A stretch of 64,000 nucleotides of DNA, from assembly GCA_020883125.1 (NCBI GenBank), contig JAHREW010000027.1, positions 1-64,000 on the forward strand, written 5' to 3'. Shown here piece after piece: positions 37,274 to 47,104 of this stretch (within the stretch, counting starts at the first letter, position 1; every line of letters starts with the position of its first letter). Made by a program: the position numbers and the translations under genes. The notes under the pieces were generated by a model. That model was not told where the DNA came from. It ran no database searches and saw nothing but the letters and a program-made list of their open reading frames with translations. The stretch comes from Microcoleus sp. CAWBG506. GTDB taxonomy: Bacteria > Cyanobacteriota > Cyanobacteriia > Cyanobacteriales > Microcoleaceae.

Positions 37274-37394
37274 GGGTGCATCTGTGTTTGGCAAATATAT
37301 TCCTAGGGGCGAAGCATGACCGCTGTAAATCTCTGGTTATCACTAATAAATTATCTGCGGTTATGCTTCGCCTATGCGAAATCAGGATGCTCCC
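37274..37394. mobile_element. MITE family A, copy 1 (~121 bp)
   Basis: It begins GGGTGCATC and ends GATGCTCCC. An internal inverted pair GGCGAAGCATGACCGC / GCGGTTATGCTTCGCC allows a long hairpin. Flanks ATCTCATT and ATTTCATT (7 of 8) suggest an 8-bp target duplication. Other copies lie at 44976, 51834 and 55171. Confidence 0.85.
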
Positions 37395-37595
37395 ATTTCA
37401 TTCGCCTTCATCTGTGTTTATCTGCTGATATCTACGGTGAAAATTTCCCAATCTAACTATAGCAATCCTAAATCATTTGTGAATTTCTTACTCCCGGACC
37501 TGATTCAAGGTCCGGGTTGGGGTGGGGTAAAAAATTTACGACTCCTGCAAGGATTGCTATAATTGGCTGTAACAGCCCTTCAAAGTCACAATAAA

Positions 37596-38396
37596 TCAGC
37601 CAAAACGACCGCTGACATATTCCATAGTAGAAACTTCCTTGGGATTTTGGAAAATCACCTCAGTCCTGTCGCACTCCACCAGATAGCCAAAGCGTTTGCC
37701 ATCATCAGAAAGCTTAGCATTGAAAAAAGCAGTCAAGTCAGAAACACGAGAAGCCTGCTGCATATTGTGAGTCACAATCACAATGGTATACTGCTCTTTG
37801 AGTTCCCGCATCAACTCCTCAATTTTGATCGTAGAAATCGGATCGAGAGATGCGCAAGGTTCATCCATTAATACTACATCAGGATTAATGGCGATCGCCC
37901 TAGCAATACACAAACGCTGCTGCTGGCCACCCGAAAGCGAAAAACCACTCTGCTTGAGTTTATCTTTTACCTCATCCCAAAGATAAGCTTGGCGCAGGGA
38001 CTTTTCCACCAACTCATCCATATCGCCCTTATAGTTATTCACCCTCGCACCGTAAGCAATATTGTCATAAATCGACTTCGGGAAAGGATTCGGCTTTTGA
38101 AACACCATCCCAATCCGACGGCGCACCTCCACAGCATCAATATCAGGATCGTATAGATTTTGACCGTGATAATAAATTTGACCGTTTAAACGAAAACCAT
38201 TAACCAAATCATTAAGACGATTAAAACATCGCAAAATTGTACTTTTTCCGCACCCAGAAGGCCCGATAAAAGCAGTAATCCGATTTTTAGGAATCTCCAT
38301 CGAAACATTTTTTACAGCTTGAAAACCGCCGTAAAAAATATTGATATTGTCTACCTGCAAAACTGTTTCCGTTTTCTCTTCCAACAATTCCATCAT
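37596..38396 (-). CDS. pstB: Phosphate ABC transporter ATP-binding protein
   Basis: 266 residues. The ATPase of the Pst phosphate importer: Walker [11 protein letters not shown]-loop [10 protein letters not shown], signature LSGGQQQR, Walker [13 protein letters not shown], and the switch histidine VIVTHNM. Typical Pst features are [12 protein letters not shown] and the ending [10 protein letters not shown]. It is the last gene of the operon, separated from pstA by a 300-base heptamer array. Confidence 0.96.
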   Translation of the reverse strand: MMELLEEKTETVLQVDNINIFYGGFQAVKNVSMEIPKNRITAFIGPSGCGKSTILRCFNRLNDLVNGFRLNGQIYYHGQNLYDPDIDAVEVRRRIGMVFQKPNPFPKSIYDNIAYGARVNNYKGDMDELVEKSLRQAYLWDEVKDKLKQSGFSLSGGQQQRLCIARAIAINPDVVLMDEPCASLDPISTIKIEELMRELKEQYTIVIVTHNMQQASRVSDLTAFFNAKLSDDGKRFGYLVECDRTEVIFQNPKEVSTMEYVSGRFG

Positions 38397-38439
38397 ACAA
38401 TTAATACTCCAATCAAATTTTACAAACTAAGCGAAAAAT

Positions 38440-38695
38440 ATTATTGGTTATTAGTTATTGGTTATTAGTTATTAATTATTGGTTATTAGTTATTAGTTAT
38501 TAATTATTGGTTATTGGTTATTGGCTAGTAGCCTTGCCCAGCGACTAACAAGTAACAAGTAACAAGTAACAAATGACTAATGACCAATGACTAATGACCA
38601 ATGACTAATGACCAATGACTAATGACCAATGACTAATGACCAATGACTAATGACCAATGACTAATGACTAATGACTAATGACTAATGACCAAGGA
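38440..38695. repeat. STRR array inside the pst operon
   Basis: The first part is TTATTGG / TTATTAG heptamers, the second TGACCAA / TGACTAA, with AAGTAACAAGTAACA between. The second part matches the TTGGTCA class of cyanobacterial STRRs (reverse strand). It fills nearly all of the pstA-pstB gap. Confidence 0.9.
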
Positions 38696-39592
38696 CTAAT
38701 AAACTTTTTGGCGAGTTGCCCAACGAGAAAGAATACTCGTCAGTAAAACCATGAACACCAAAATTAAAGAAGCCGCCCAAGCCAACTCTTTCTGTGCCTT
38801 AAAAGGAACCGTTGCAAAGTTGTATACCAACACCGCAAGGGACGGAGTTGGCTTATCAAATCCTGCCGGCCAAAAAGGCGAATTCAGCGCCGTGAAAATC
38901 AAAGGAGCCGTTTCACCAGCAGCGCGGGCAATTGCCAGCGTCACACCAGTTAAAATAGCCGGAATAGCCGCAGGCAAAACCACCTGCAACACCGTTTGAT
39001 AATTAGATGCACCCACACCAACCGAAGCCCATCTAATATCTTGAGGGACGATTTGTAAAGCTTCGTCAGTAGTTCGCACAATCGTCGGCAACATCAGCAC
39101 TGCCAGCGCCGCACCCCCGGCAATTGCCGAAAAACCTCCCATATTTACCACAAACAAACCGTAGGCAAATACCCCCGCAATAATCGAAGGAACACCGCTG
39201 AGAACATTAGTAGCAAAACGCACCCAGCGAGCTATATTACCACTACTGAACTCGGATAAATAAACGGCTGCTAATACACCAAAAGGTACAGCAATCAGAG
39301 AAGCAATTCCTACGGTCATCAATGTACCGAGAATTGCATTAGCAATACCGCCTCCCGATAGTCCTGGGGGCGGTGGTAGCTTAGTGAATAAGTCTAAATT
39401 CAGGCGATTGAAACCTTGTATAGTAACGTAGGAAAGCACTGCAAACAAAGGCAACAGAGTAATTGTTAAACAGGCTCCAGCTAATACTGTCATCGCTATA
39501 TTGAACAGCGATTTGGGACTGTTTTTAACTTTTTTTAAATTACCTGTCTTCGAGGCAAAAGAATCAAGACCTTCGGAGGTTCTGTTTGACAT
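38696..39592 (-). CDS. pstA: Phosphate ABC transporter permease
   Basis: 298 residues with six predicted membrane helices. The EAA-type cytoplasmic loop is RWASVGVGASNYQTVLQVVL, and the typical PstA block is GVPSIIAGVFAYGLFVVNMG. It imports phosphate together with PstC, powered by PstB. The start (MSNRTSEGLDS) is 34 bases after pstC. Confidence 0.95.
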   Translation of the reverse strand: MSNRTSEGLDSFASKTGNLKKVKNSPKSLFNIAMTVLAGACLTITLLPLFAVLSYVTIQGFNRLNLDLFTKLPPPPGLSGGGIANAILGTLMTVGIASLIAVPFGVLAAVYLSEFSSGNIARWVRFATNVLSGVPSIIAGVFAYGLFVVNMGGFSAIAGGAALAVLMLPTIVRTTDEALQIVPQDIRWASVGVGASNYQTVLQVVLPAAIPAILTGVTLAIARAAGETAPLIFTALNSPFWPAGFDKPTPSLAVLVYNFATVPFKAQKELAWAASLILVFMVLLTSILSRWATRQKVY

Positions 39593-39626
39593 AAATTAAA
39601 ACTGTAGGGGGATTTGCCACCAATTT

Positions 39627-40583
39627 TTAGTTGTACTTGGCTCTAACTTGAGAAACAATCCACTCTGCCAAAATATTAACAATCAGGGTCATAATAAACA
39701 AAATTAGCCCCGTGTACATCAGAGCTGCTACTTGCAACCCGGAAGCTTCGGCAAACTGATTTGCCATCAAAGAAGCAATAGTATTGGCAGGAGCTAGCAC
39801 CGAAAGACTTAATTGATTGGAGTTGCCAATTAACAGAGTTGCAGCCATTGTTTCTCCCATCGCGCGTCCTAAACCGAGCATAATTCCGCCGACAATACCG
39901 GAGAAAGCAGCGGGTACCAGCACCCTAAAAATGGTTGTCCAACGAGTTGCTCCTAAACCTAAAGATGCTTGCCGCAATTCGGGAGGCAGACTTGCTAAAC
40001 AGTCACGGGAGATAGCCGTAATAATCGGCAAAGTCATGATTCCCAAAATTACTCCGGCGGGTAACATTCCCGGACCCACTGGGGGGGTGCTAAAAATTGG
40101 TAGCCATCCGAAAGTGCCGTTGAGAAACTTGCCGAGGTTGGTAATAATGGGAATCAATACAGCAATTCCCCACAAACCGTAAACTACGCTAGGAATGGCG
40201 GCTAGGAGTTCTACCAAAAAAACCAAGGCTGTGCGGATTGGTAGTGGTAGAAAATCTTCGCTCAGGAAGATAGCAGTGCCTACTCCTAATGGTACTGCAA
40301 TTAGGAGCGCGATCGCCGAACTGACGATCGTCCCGTAAATCATCGGCAGGGCACCGTACTCTTCTTTAACGGGATTCCAGCTACTGCTAAATAAAAATCC
40401 CAAACCGTACTGTTGAATCGCAGGTAAGGCTCTGAAAGCAACTGTGAGTGCGATGACGAGCAAAATTACCCCTATTCCTATGCCCAAAATCCGGGTGAGC
40501 CAGATAAAGGCTCGGTCTAAGGATTTTTCTAGTTGAGAGCGCGATCGGGTTTCCGATTGAGAGTTATTATTATCTGAAATCAT
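39627..40583 (-). CDS. pstC: Phosphate ABC transporter permease
   Basis: 318 residues from the ATG at 40583; a TTG-started extension to 40598 is less likely. Six helices; typical blocks include AIPSVVYGLWGIAVLIPI, LRQASLGLGATRWTTIFRVL (EAA loop) and MGETMAATLLIGN. Partner of PstA. Confidence 0.95.
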   Translation of the reverse strand: MISDNNNSQSETRSRSQLEKSLDRAFIWLTRILGIGIGVILLVIALTVAFRALPAIQQYGLGFLFSSSWNPVKEEYGALPMIYGTIVSSAIALLIAVPLGVGTAIFLSEDFLPLPIRTALVFLVELLAAIPSVVYGLWGIAVLIPIITNLGKFLNGTFGWLPIFSTPPVGPGMLPAGVILGIMTLPIITAISRDCLASLPPELRQASLGLGATRWTTIFRVLVPAAFSGIVGGIMLGLGRAMGETMAATLLIGNSNQLSLSVLAPANTIASLMANQFAEASGLQVAALMYTGLILFIMTLIVNILAEWIVSQVRAKYN

Positions 40584-40770
40584 AGACAAAACAACCAAGT
40601 CATAGTATTGGAAAAAACTATTTTACGAAAACGTTAGCGGGAAGGAAAGAAAGAAAAAACATAAATAATATTCAACAGGAGTGGGTGGATTAATCGCCCT
40701 GACTTTTCCACAAATATTTCTGATGAAAATCGCTCCTTGTATTTGGAAAGAGGTAGATGGCGATTTACCG

Positions 40771-40837
40771 TTGGGTGGGGGCGGGTTTATGAGATTATCG
40801 ATGTTAGGCTCATATTGTTGGTGAAACCCGCCCCTAC
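40771..40837. repeat. Palindromic dispersed element C, copy 1
   Basis: It begins GTGGGGGCGGGTTTATGAGA and ends GGTGAAACCCGCCCCTAC; the ends are inverted repeats. A second copy in opposite orientation lies at 56563-56630. Confidence 0.75.
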
Positions 40838-40845
40838 AAAAATAT

Positions 40846-40885
40846 CCTTCTTCCTTCTTCCTTCTTCCTTCTTCCTTCTTCCTTC
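40846..40885. repeat. Heptamer array (CTTCTTC)n
   Basis: About five copies of TCCTTCT lie just downstream of pstS; relatives of AGAAGGA type occur at 53.5-53.6 kb. Confidence 0.85.
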
Positions 40886-40890
40886 AATTA

Positions 40891-42084
40891 CTATTTTGCA
40901 ACCTCAATCTTGTAGTCGGCGCTGATGCCGTCAGCAGCCGCGGCCACTTTTTCTTTAACGCTTTGGGGTAGAGGAACGTAGCCCAATTCGGAACTAACTT
41001 TTTGACCTTCATTCAAGCCATATTCCACCATGGCCTCGATCGCTTTGGCTTTGTTGGCATCCGCAACTGTTTTGGGGACTAGCATCCAAGTGTAGGTGAC
41101 TATTGGATAGGATTTAGCACCTTCTGGGTCTTCGATAAATGCTCGCAGATTTTCTGGCAGTGGAACTGTTGCTAGAGCTTCTGAAGCTGATTCGTCGTTA
41201 GGTACGACAAATGTACCTGCTTTGTTTTGCAAAGATGCAAATTTGAGATTGTTGTTTTTGGCGTAGCCGTATTCTACATAGCCAATGCCGCCGACGGTTT
41301 GCAGGACTTGGGCTGTGACACCTTCGTTGCCTTTTGCACCGACAAAGGTACCTGTTTTGGGCCACTCTACTGTTTTGCCTTCGCCTACTGTGCTTTTCCA
41401 GTCGGGGCTGATGGCACTTAGGTGTTTGGTGAAGACGGCGGTGGTGCCGCTACCATCGGAACGGTGCACGACGGTAATGGCTTGGTCTGGTAATTTAGCA
41501 CCAGGATTCGCTGCTGCTATTTTGGGATCGTTCCACTTGGTAATTTTACCGGCGAAGATTTCTGTGTAAACATCCCGTGGCAGTTTCAGTTCGGGTACGT
41601 CTGGTAAGTTGTAGCCGATGACGATGCTGCCGGCTGTCATGGGCAACAAAATCACGCCTTTGTCTGCTGGAACTTTGGCGATTTCGTCGTCTTTCATGGC
41701 GGTGTCGCTGGCACCAAAGTCTACGGTGCCTTTGGTAAATTGTTCGACTCCGGCTCCGCTACCTACGGATTGATAGTTAATTTGTACTTTGGGGTTGATT
41801 TTGTTGAAGTCTTGAAACCAACGCTGGTACAGGGGAGCGGGGAATGATGCGCCGGCTGCGGTGATGGCGACGTCTGAGGCTAGGGCGAGTTTGCTGGGAG
41901 TAGCAGTGCCGGTGGTGGCAACGGGGGAAGCGCCGGGAGTGGTGGCGCTGTCACTGCCGGTGCTGGGGGTGCCGGCGCTGGGGGTGCTGCCGCCACCACA
42001 GGCTGCTAAGCTGAGGGCGATCGCCATTGCTGAGATTGCGGTCGTCAGCCTGTGGGAATTAATCATGTTGATACGGAAAATCAT
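40891..42084 (-). CDS. pstS: Phosphate-binding lipoprotein of the Pst system
   Basis: 397 residues. A signal peptide ends in the lipobox LSLAAC, so it is a lipoprotein. A G/S/T/P-rich linker follows. The binding domain has ITAAGASFPAPLYQRWFQDF, the SVGSGAGVEQFTKGTVDFGA loop, SDTAMKDDE, and VVHRSDGSGTTAVFTKHL for phosphate contact. All fit PstS. Start is at 42084 or 42066; both ATGs are possible. It is the first gene of the operon and has a likely Pho box upstream. Confidence 0.96.
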   Translation of the reverse strand: MIFRINMINSHRLTTAISAMAIALSLAACGGGSTPSAGTPSTGSDSATTPGASPVATTGTATPSKLALASDVAITAAGASFPAPLYQRWFQDFNKINPKVQINYQSVGSGAGVEQFTKGTVDFGASDTAMKDDEIAKVPADKGVILLPMTAGSIVIGYNLPDVPELKLPRDVYTEIFAGKITKWNDPKIAAANPGAKLPDQAITVVHRSDGSGTTAVFTKHLSAISPDWKSTVGEGKTVEWPKTGTFVGAKGNEGVTAQVLQTVGGIGYVEYGYAKNNNLKFASLQNKAGTFVVPNDESASEALATVPLPENLRAFIEDPEGAKSYPIVTYTWMLVPKTVADANKAKAIEAMVEYGLNEGQKVSSELGYVPLPQSVKEKVAAAADGISADYKIEVAK

Positions 42085-42127
42085 GGGTGTAAAGTTTTAG
42101 ACGCTACATAGGGGGTTGGGCCCTAGC

Positions 42128-42157
42128 ATAACGCTCGAAAGTAAAGCTTTGGTTAAG
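42128..42157 (-). promoter_or_regulatory. Putative Pho box upstream of pstS
   Basis: Read on the minus strand: CTTAACCA-aag-CTTTACTT-tcg-AGCGTTAT, three 8-mers at 11-base intervals. The first two resemble the cyanobacterial SphR/PhoB repeat (CTTAACCT-like); the third is weak. The position 44-73 bases before the pstS start supports phosphate control. Confidence 0.55.
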
Positions 42158-42362
42158 ATTCTTTACATTTTACACTAAATTAAATTTTTAGTTCAAAACA
42201 AACTTGACAGTTTTGGATCAATAAGATATTTAAAAGGGTAGAGACTGCTGTAATCGCTAGATTGCCGATCGCTAACCCCAAAATTCATAGTGAATTGTAA
42301 AATATCCCGGAGAGAGAACCAGAAAACCCTACAATGGTGGTTGTTTTCATAAGGTGCAAGAA

Positions 42363-43454
42363 ATGGTGCAAGCGCCACTGCCAACATTTTCTCAGAGTTC
42401 GATCGACATGATGTCGGAGAAATTACCGCTGCAACTACAACTAGATAGCCTCGTAGATCAAATAGTTAAAGGATATCGGATAGGTAGAGACGAAGCCCTG
42501 GCTTTGACAGCCATCGAGGGCCAAGAAAATATTTTATTGTTGTGTTCGGCAGCCGATCGCGTGCGTCAAGCTTGCTGTGGCAATACGGTAGACTTGTGCA
42601 GCATCATTAATGTCAAATCTGGTAACTGTTCGGAAAATTGCGGTTTTTGCTCTCAGTCGGCTCACCATCCGGGAGAAAATGTCCCGATTTATGGCTTAAA
42701 AACCTCCGATGAGATTTTAGCCCAAGCCAAGGTGGCCGAGGAAGCCGGGGCGAAAAGATTTTGTCTGGTTTCTCAAGGGAAAGGGATTAAACATAACAGT
42801 CCGAAATCCTCGGAATTTGAGCAAATTCTTGATACAGTGCGCCGCATTATTCAGGAAACTAATGTTAAGCCTTGCTGCGCTTTGGGAGAAGTTACTGTCG
42901 AACAAGCTCAAGAATTGCGAGCTGCGGGAGTAACTCGCTACAATCACAATTTAGAAGCGTCTGAGCAGTTTTTTCCCAATATTGTGACAACTCACAAATG
43001 GAGCGATCGCACTGCTACGATTAAGAACTTAAAAGCAGCAGGCATTCAAGCTTGCAGCGGTGGAATTATCGGCATGGGCGAAAGTTGGGAAGATAGAATT
43101 GATTTAGCTTTGTCTTTGCGCGAGTTAGAGGTTGAGTCAGTACCGGTGAATTTGCTATCTGCTAGAAAAGGTACACCTTTGGGTGATTTACCTCCACTAG
43201 ATCCTTACGAAGCATTAAAGGCGATCGCCATTTTTCGCCTCATACTTCCTCTTCAAATCATCCGCTATGCAGGGGGTAGAGAAGCTGTCATGGGAGAACT
43301 GCAACATTTGGGCTTAAAAGCTGGAATTAATGCTATGCTGGTCGGTCATTATCTGACTACTATGGGTCAACCCGCAGAGCAGGACCGATCAATGTTGGAA
43401 TCCCTAGGACTTCAAGGTGGCGAAGCACCAATTCCCGGCAGTTTTCCTGGTTAA
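42363..43454 (+). CDS. bioB: Biotin synthase
   Basis: 363 residues from the ATG at 42363 (MVQAPLPTF). It inserts sulfur into dethiobiotin by radical SAM chemistry. The SAM cluster motif is visible in GNCSENCGFCSQS; the remaining motifs NLEASEQFFP, CSGGIIGMGESWEDR and NLLSARKGTPLG are typical. The AGGREAVMGELQ block carries the arginine ligand of the second cluster. A hairpin terminator follows at 43495. Confidence 0.96.
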   Translation: MVQAPLPTFSQSSIDMMSEKLPLQLQLDSLVDQIVKGYRIGRDEALALTAIEGQENILLLCSAADRVRQACCGNTVDLCSIINVKSGNCSENCGFCSQSAHHPGENVPIYGLKTSDEILAQAKVAEEAGAKRFCLVSQGKGIKHNSPKSSEFEQILDTVRRIIQETNVKPCCALGEVTVEQAQELRAAGVTRYNHNLEASEQFFPNIVTTHKWSDRTATIKNLKAAGIQACSGGIIGMGESWEDRIDLALSLRELEVESVPVNLLSARKGTPLGDLPPLDPYEALKAIAIFRLILPLQIIRYAGGREAVMGELQHLGLKAGINAMLVGHYLTTMGQPAEQDRSMLESLGLQGGEAPIPGSFPG

Positions 43455-43494
43455 ATATTGAGTGGGTAATTTTGAATTAAATTCATCATACCCA

Positions 43495-43525
43495 GATTCC
43501 CGACTTGTTTAAAAAGTCGGGAATC
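43495..43525 (+). terminator. Hairpin terminator after bioB
   Basis: GATTCCCGACTT pairs exactly with AAGTCGGGAATC around a short loop. No long U-run is present. Confidence 0.65.
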
Positions 43526-43670
43526 TCACATATTTATCAGTGGAAGTGATATCGTTGAGGGCAGTTTCTGACTGAGGATGAAACCGCTACCAAGACATTT
43601 TCTGTAGTCTAAAATCTCAAGCTTATGCTGAGCGAAGTTGAAGTATCTAAAATTTAAAATATAAAATCGA

Positions 43671-44252
43671 ATGCCTGTTCCCATAGAACTAATTTGGGCT
43701 TTTATTGGTTTACTCCTAACCATAGGAGGCGCGTTTTTTCCTGCCTTTGTTACTACTCCAATTGGGTTTTGGGACAATCGAGGATTTCAGGCTTATTCTT
43801 TAGGAGTAAACTATCAAATAGGAGCCGTTTTGCTGGTAGGCTGCATGGGTGGTAAAAATGCCGCTGCTTTATCACAAATTGCCTATATAATTTTAGGATT
43901 AACTTTGTGGCCAGTTTTTTCTCAAGGCGGTGGCATTGGCTATATTAAAGAACCTGCTTTTGGTTATTTACTGGGTTTTATTCCCGGTGCTTGGGTGTGT
44001 GGCTGGATGGCTTTTAAGGTGGCTTCGCGTCTGGAATCTATTGCTTTTAGTTGTTTGTGCGGTTTGTTTACAATTCATGCGATCGGCTTAACTTATCTGG
44101 TTTTAAGTCACTTGTTGGTGCTACCCACCAGAACCACAGGTTTGTTTGAGCAAATCCTGAAATATTCAGTTTATCCTTTGCCGGGACAGTTGGCGGTAGT
44201 TTGTGCGATCGCATTACTGTCATTTGTTTTACGTCGAGTGATGTTTTATTAA
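43671..44252 (+). CDS. bioY: BioY-family biotin transporter S component
   Basis: 193 residues with about six helices. BioY features: a long hydrophobic N-terminus, GAVLLVGCMGGKNAAALSQI, and GGIGYIKEPAFGYLLGFIPG, the block lining the biotin pocket. It works as an ECF substrate-binding subunit. Location behind bioB supports biotin. It is followed by lspA after about 200 bases. Confidence 0.9.
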   Translation: MPVPIELIWAFIGLLLTIGGAFFPAFVTTPIGFWDNRGFQAYSLGVNYQIGAVLLVGCMGGKNAAALSQIAYIILGLTLWPVFSQGGGIGYIKEPAFGYLLGFIPGAWVCGWMAFKVASRLESIAFSCLCGLFTIHAIGLTYLVLSHLLVLPTRTTGLFEQILKYSVYPLPGQLAVVCAIALLSFVLRRVMFY

Positions 44253-44452
44253 TGGTAAAATAAGAGAAAATTGAGCCTAGAACCTAGGGAATTGGTAATT
44301 GTGCAAAATTGGGTTATACTGTCATTGCGAAACGGGAAAATAATCTCGCTGTGGCTGGGATTGCTTTCCTGCACTGCATCCTCCTCGCAATCACCCGCGA
44401 GATTTGAGTGAATTCTCCCATGCCTGATGCCCTATGTTCTACTGTCTAATTC

Positions 44453-44965
44453 ATGCGTTTTAAAAAAAATCCCTGGTTCTGGGTTGCTGCTATTATCAGT
44501 CTAGTTTTAGACCATCTGACTAAATTTTGGGTGGTGCAAAATTTTGAATTGGCTGTTCCTCCGCAAACACAGCCACTGTTACCTGGGGTGTTTCACTTCA
44601 CTTATGTTGTTAATACGGGTGCGGCTTTTAGTTTGTTTAGCAATGGTGGCGCGATTTGGTTGCGCTGGCTGTCTTTGGGCGTTAGTGTGGGATTGATGGT
44701 ACTCGCTTGGTTCGGACCACGAATTAATCGCTGGGAACAAGCTGGCTATGGCTTGATTTTGGGCGGCGCACTGGGAAATGGGATCGATCGATTTGTGTCT
44801 GGGTATGTGGTAGATTTTCTCGATTTTCGCTTGATTCGGTTCCCAATTTTTAATCTCGCTGATGTTTTTATTAATGCTGGAATTATCTGTTTGTTAATTG
44901 CCACTTTCCACAGTCCACCACCTCGAAACAAGGACGAAAAAGATTATATTTCCGAAAATAATTGA
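44453..44965 (+). CDS. lspA: Lipoprotein signal peptidase (signal peptidase II)
   Basis: 170 residues, four membrane helices. It cleaves prolipoproteins such as PstS. The two aspartates lie in YVVDFLDF and FNLADVFINAGI; the conserved asparagine and TGAAFSLF are visible in VVNTGAAFSLFSN, and GGALGNGIDR precedes the first aspartate. Confidence 0.95.
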   Translation: MRFKKNPWFWVAAIISLVLDHLTKFWVVQNFELAVPPQTQPLLPGVFHFTYVVNTGAAFSLFSNGGAIWLRWLSLGVSVGLMVLAWFGPRINRWEQAGYGLILGGALGNGIDRFVSGYVVDFLDFRLIRFPIFNLADVFINAGIICLLIATFHSPPPRNKDEKDYISENN

Positions 44966-44975
44966 ATAAGTGAAT

Positions 44976-45098
44976 GGGATCATCCGGATTTTGCATAGGC
45001 GAAGCATGACCGCAGACAATTTATTAGTGATAACTAGAGATTTACAGCGGTCATGCTAGATCATCGTACGAATATATTTGCCAAACACAGATACACCC
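44976..45098. mobile_element. MITE family A, copy 2 (inverted)
   Basis: It starts GGGATCATCC and ends GATACACCC with the same core as copy 1 in reverse. It is flanked by perfect 8-bp direct repeats, AAGTGAAT at 44968-44975 and 45099-45106, direct evidence of transposition. Confidence 0.95.
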
Positions 45099-45132
45099 AA
45101 GTGAATCAATTAGACACCTCCAATAATTACTA

Positions 45133-46773
45133 ATGACTTCTAACCCATTTGTTGAAGAACGCTTGCTATTTGCCCCAGCAATCCCCGATGTTGGCGCTAT
45201 CCAGACGATTTTTGCTTTTCCCAACGAGTACACGGTTGGTATTACCAGTCTCGGCTATCAAATAGTATGGGCAACTTTGGCAGTGCGCCCAGATATTGAG
45301 GTTGGTCGTTTATTTACTGATATCCACGAACCACTTCCGAGATCTCCAGAATTACTGGGATTTTCTTTTTCTTGGGAACTCGATTATGTGAATATTCTCA
45401 ATTTATTGGAATCTCTAGAAGTTCCAATTTGGGCAACTAAACGCACAGATAGTCATCCTATAGTCTTTGGTGGTGGTCCGGTTTTTACAGCCAACCCCGA
45501 ACCTTTCGCTGATTTTTTTGATGTGATTTTGCTCGGAGATGGCGAAAATCTGATTGATAATTTTATAAATGCTTTTAAAGAAGTTCGTACCGCTGACAGA
45601 AAAACTAAATTGCGCCATTTAGCGCAAGTTCCGGGAGTGTATGTTCCTAGTTTGTACGAAGTAACTTATCTGGATGCCACGGAGGGTATTCAATCAATTC
45701 ATACCCTGGATGCAGCAATTCCCAGTGTGGTTGAAAAACAGACTTATCGTGGCAATACTTTATCTGCTTCTACTGTGGTGACATCCAAGGCTGCTTGGGA
45801 AAATATTTACATGGTGGAAGTGGTTCGGAGTTGTCCAGAAATGTGCCGCTTCTGTTTGGCAAGTTATCTGACTTTACCTTTTAGAACTGCGAGTTTGGAG
45901 GCTTCTCTAATTCCGGCAATAGACCGCGGTTTAGCTGTGACAAATCGCTTGGGTTTGTTGGGTGCTTCCGTGACTCAGCACCCGGAATTTGAAGTTTTAT
46001 TAGATTATTTAAATCAGCCTAAATACGATGGTGTACGGCTTAGTCTTGCTTCAGTCCGTACCAACACGGTGACGGTGAAACTTGCGGAAATTTTGACCAA
46101 AAGAGACAGCAAATCTGTGACGATTGCGGTGGAAAGTGGCAGCGATCGCCTCCGCAAAATTGTTAATAAAAAGCTCACCAATGAGGAAATTATTCAAGCT
46201 GCTATCAATGCTAAAACAGGAGGTTTAAAGGGCATTAAACTCTACGGAATGGCGGGAATACCGGGGGAAGAAATGGAGGATTTAGAGGCGACTGTAGCCA
46301 TGCTGCGGGCTGTCAAAAAAGCTGCTCCCGGTTTGCGCTTAACTTTTGGTTGCAGTACCTTTGTCCCGAAATCTCACACTCCTTTTCAGTGGTTTGGAGT
46401 CAATAAAGATGCAGAAAAAAGATTGAAGTTTTTAGATAAAGAATTGCGGAAGTTGGGTTTAGAATTTAGACCGGAAAGCTATAACTGGTCTGTGATTCAG
46501 GGTTTGTTATCGAAGGGCGATCGACGCTTGTCTAAGCTGTTAGAATTAGTGCGGCATTACGGCGATACATTGGGCAGTTATCGGCGGGCTTTTAAGGAAT
46601 TGCGGGGACATTTGCCGGATCTGGATTTTTATGTTTTCCAGGAGTGGGAATTGGATCGGGTTTTGCCTTGGAGTCACTTGCAAGGACCGCTGCCAGAAGC
46701 GACTTTGAAGAAGCATTTAGCTGAGGCGATGACTCATACAAAAGGATATGAAAATTCACTAATTCACGTTTAG
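45133..46773 (+). CDS. Radical SAM protein with B12-binding-like N-terminal domain
   Basis: 546 residues. The N-terminus (about 20-180) has a B12-binding-like fold region with LLGFSFSWELDYVNILNLLE and IVFGGGPVFTANPEPFADFF. The radical SAM cluster motif is C-x3-C-x2-C in RSCPEMCRFCLASY. It is followed by SLASVRTNTVTVKLAEIL and GIKLYGMAGIPGEEMEDLEA. A family annotated in cyanobacteria as photosystem II high-light acclimation radical SAM protein looks similar; the specific function is not certain. Monocistronic, directly before a TA pair. Confidence 0.85.
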   Translation: MTSNPFVEERLLFAPAIPDVGAIQTIFAFPNEYTVGITSLGYQIVWATLAVRPDIEVGRLFTDIHEPLPRSPELLGFSFSWELDYVNILNLLESLEVPIWATKRTDSHPIVFGGGPVFTANPEPFADFFDVILLGDGENLIDNFINAFKEVRTADRKTKLRHLAQVPGVYVPSLYEVTYLDATEGIQSIHTLDAAIPSVVEKQTYRGNTLSASTVVTSKAAWENIYMVEVVRSCPEMCRFCLASYLTLPFRTASLEASLIPAIDRGLAVTNRLGLLGASVTQHPEFEVLLDYLNQPKYDGVRLSLASVRTNTVTVKLAEILTKRDSKSVTIAVESGSDRLRKIVNKKLTNEEIIQAAINAKTGGLKGIKLYGMAGIPGEEMEDLEATVAMLRAVKKAAPGLRLTFGCSTFVPKSHTPFQWFGVNKDAEKRLKFLDKELRKLGLEFRPESYNWSVIQGLLSKGDRRLSKLLELVRHYGDTLGSYRRAFKELRGHLPDLDFYVFQEWELDRVLPWSHLQGPLPEATLKKHLAEAMTHTKGYENSLIHV

Positions 46774-46795
46774 TAAATTAGATTATAATAGTCTC

Positions 46796-47104
46796 ATGCG
46801 TGTCATTAGCCGAAAACGACTAAAAGAATTTTGGGAAACACACCCCAATGCTGAAATAAGTTTGTTGCTGTGGTATCAGCGTAGTTGTGATGCTGAATGG
46901 CAAAGTTTAGTAGATATGCGTAAGGTATTTCCTTCGGCTGACTTAGTAGGTAACTTTACGGTATTTAATATTGGTGGCAATAACTATCGGTTAATTGCTT
47001 TCATCGATTATGAATACCAGATAGTGTTTGTCCGCTGTGTTTTAACTCATGCAGAATATGATAAGGAGAACTGGAAAAATGACGACTGGTTTGAAAAATC
47101 CTAG
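46796..47104 (+). CDS. HigB-family mRNA-interferase-type toxin
   Basis: 102 residues with the HigB pattern: MRVISRKRLKEFWETHPNAE, the LVDMRKVFPSADLVGNFTVF block and VRCVLTHAEYDKENW at the end. Members cleave mRNA at the ribosome. The antitoxin gene overlaps its end by 26 bases. Intact, so probably functional. Confidence 0.88.
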   Translation: MRVISRKRLKEFWETHPNAEISLLLWYQRSCDAEWQSLVDMRKVFPSADLVGNFTVFNIGGNNYRLIAFIDYEYQIVFVRCVLTHAEYDKENWKNDDWFEKS

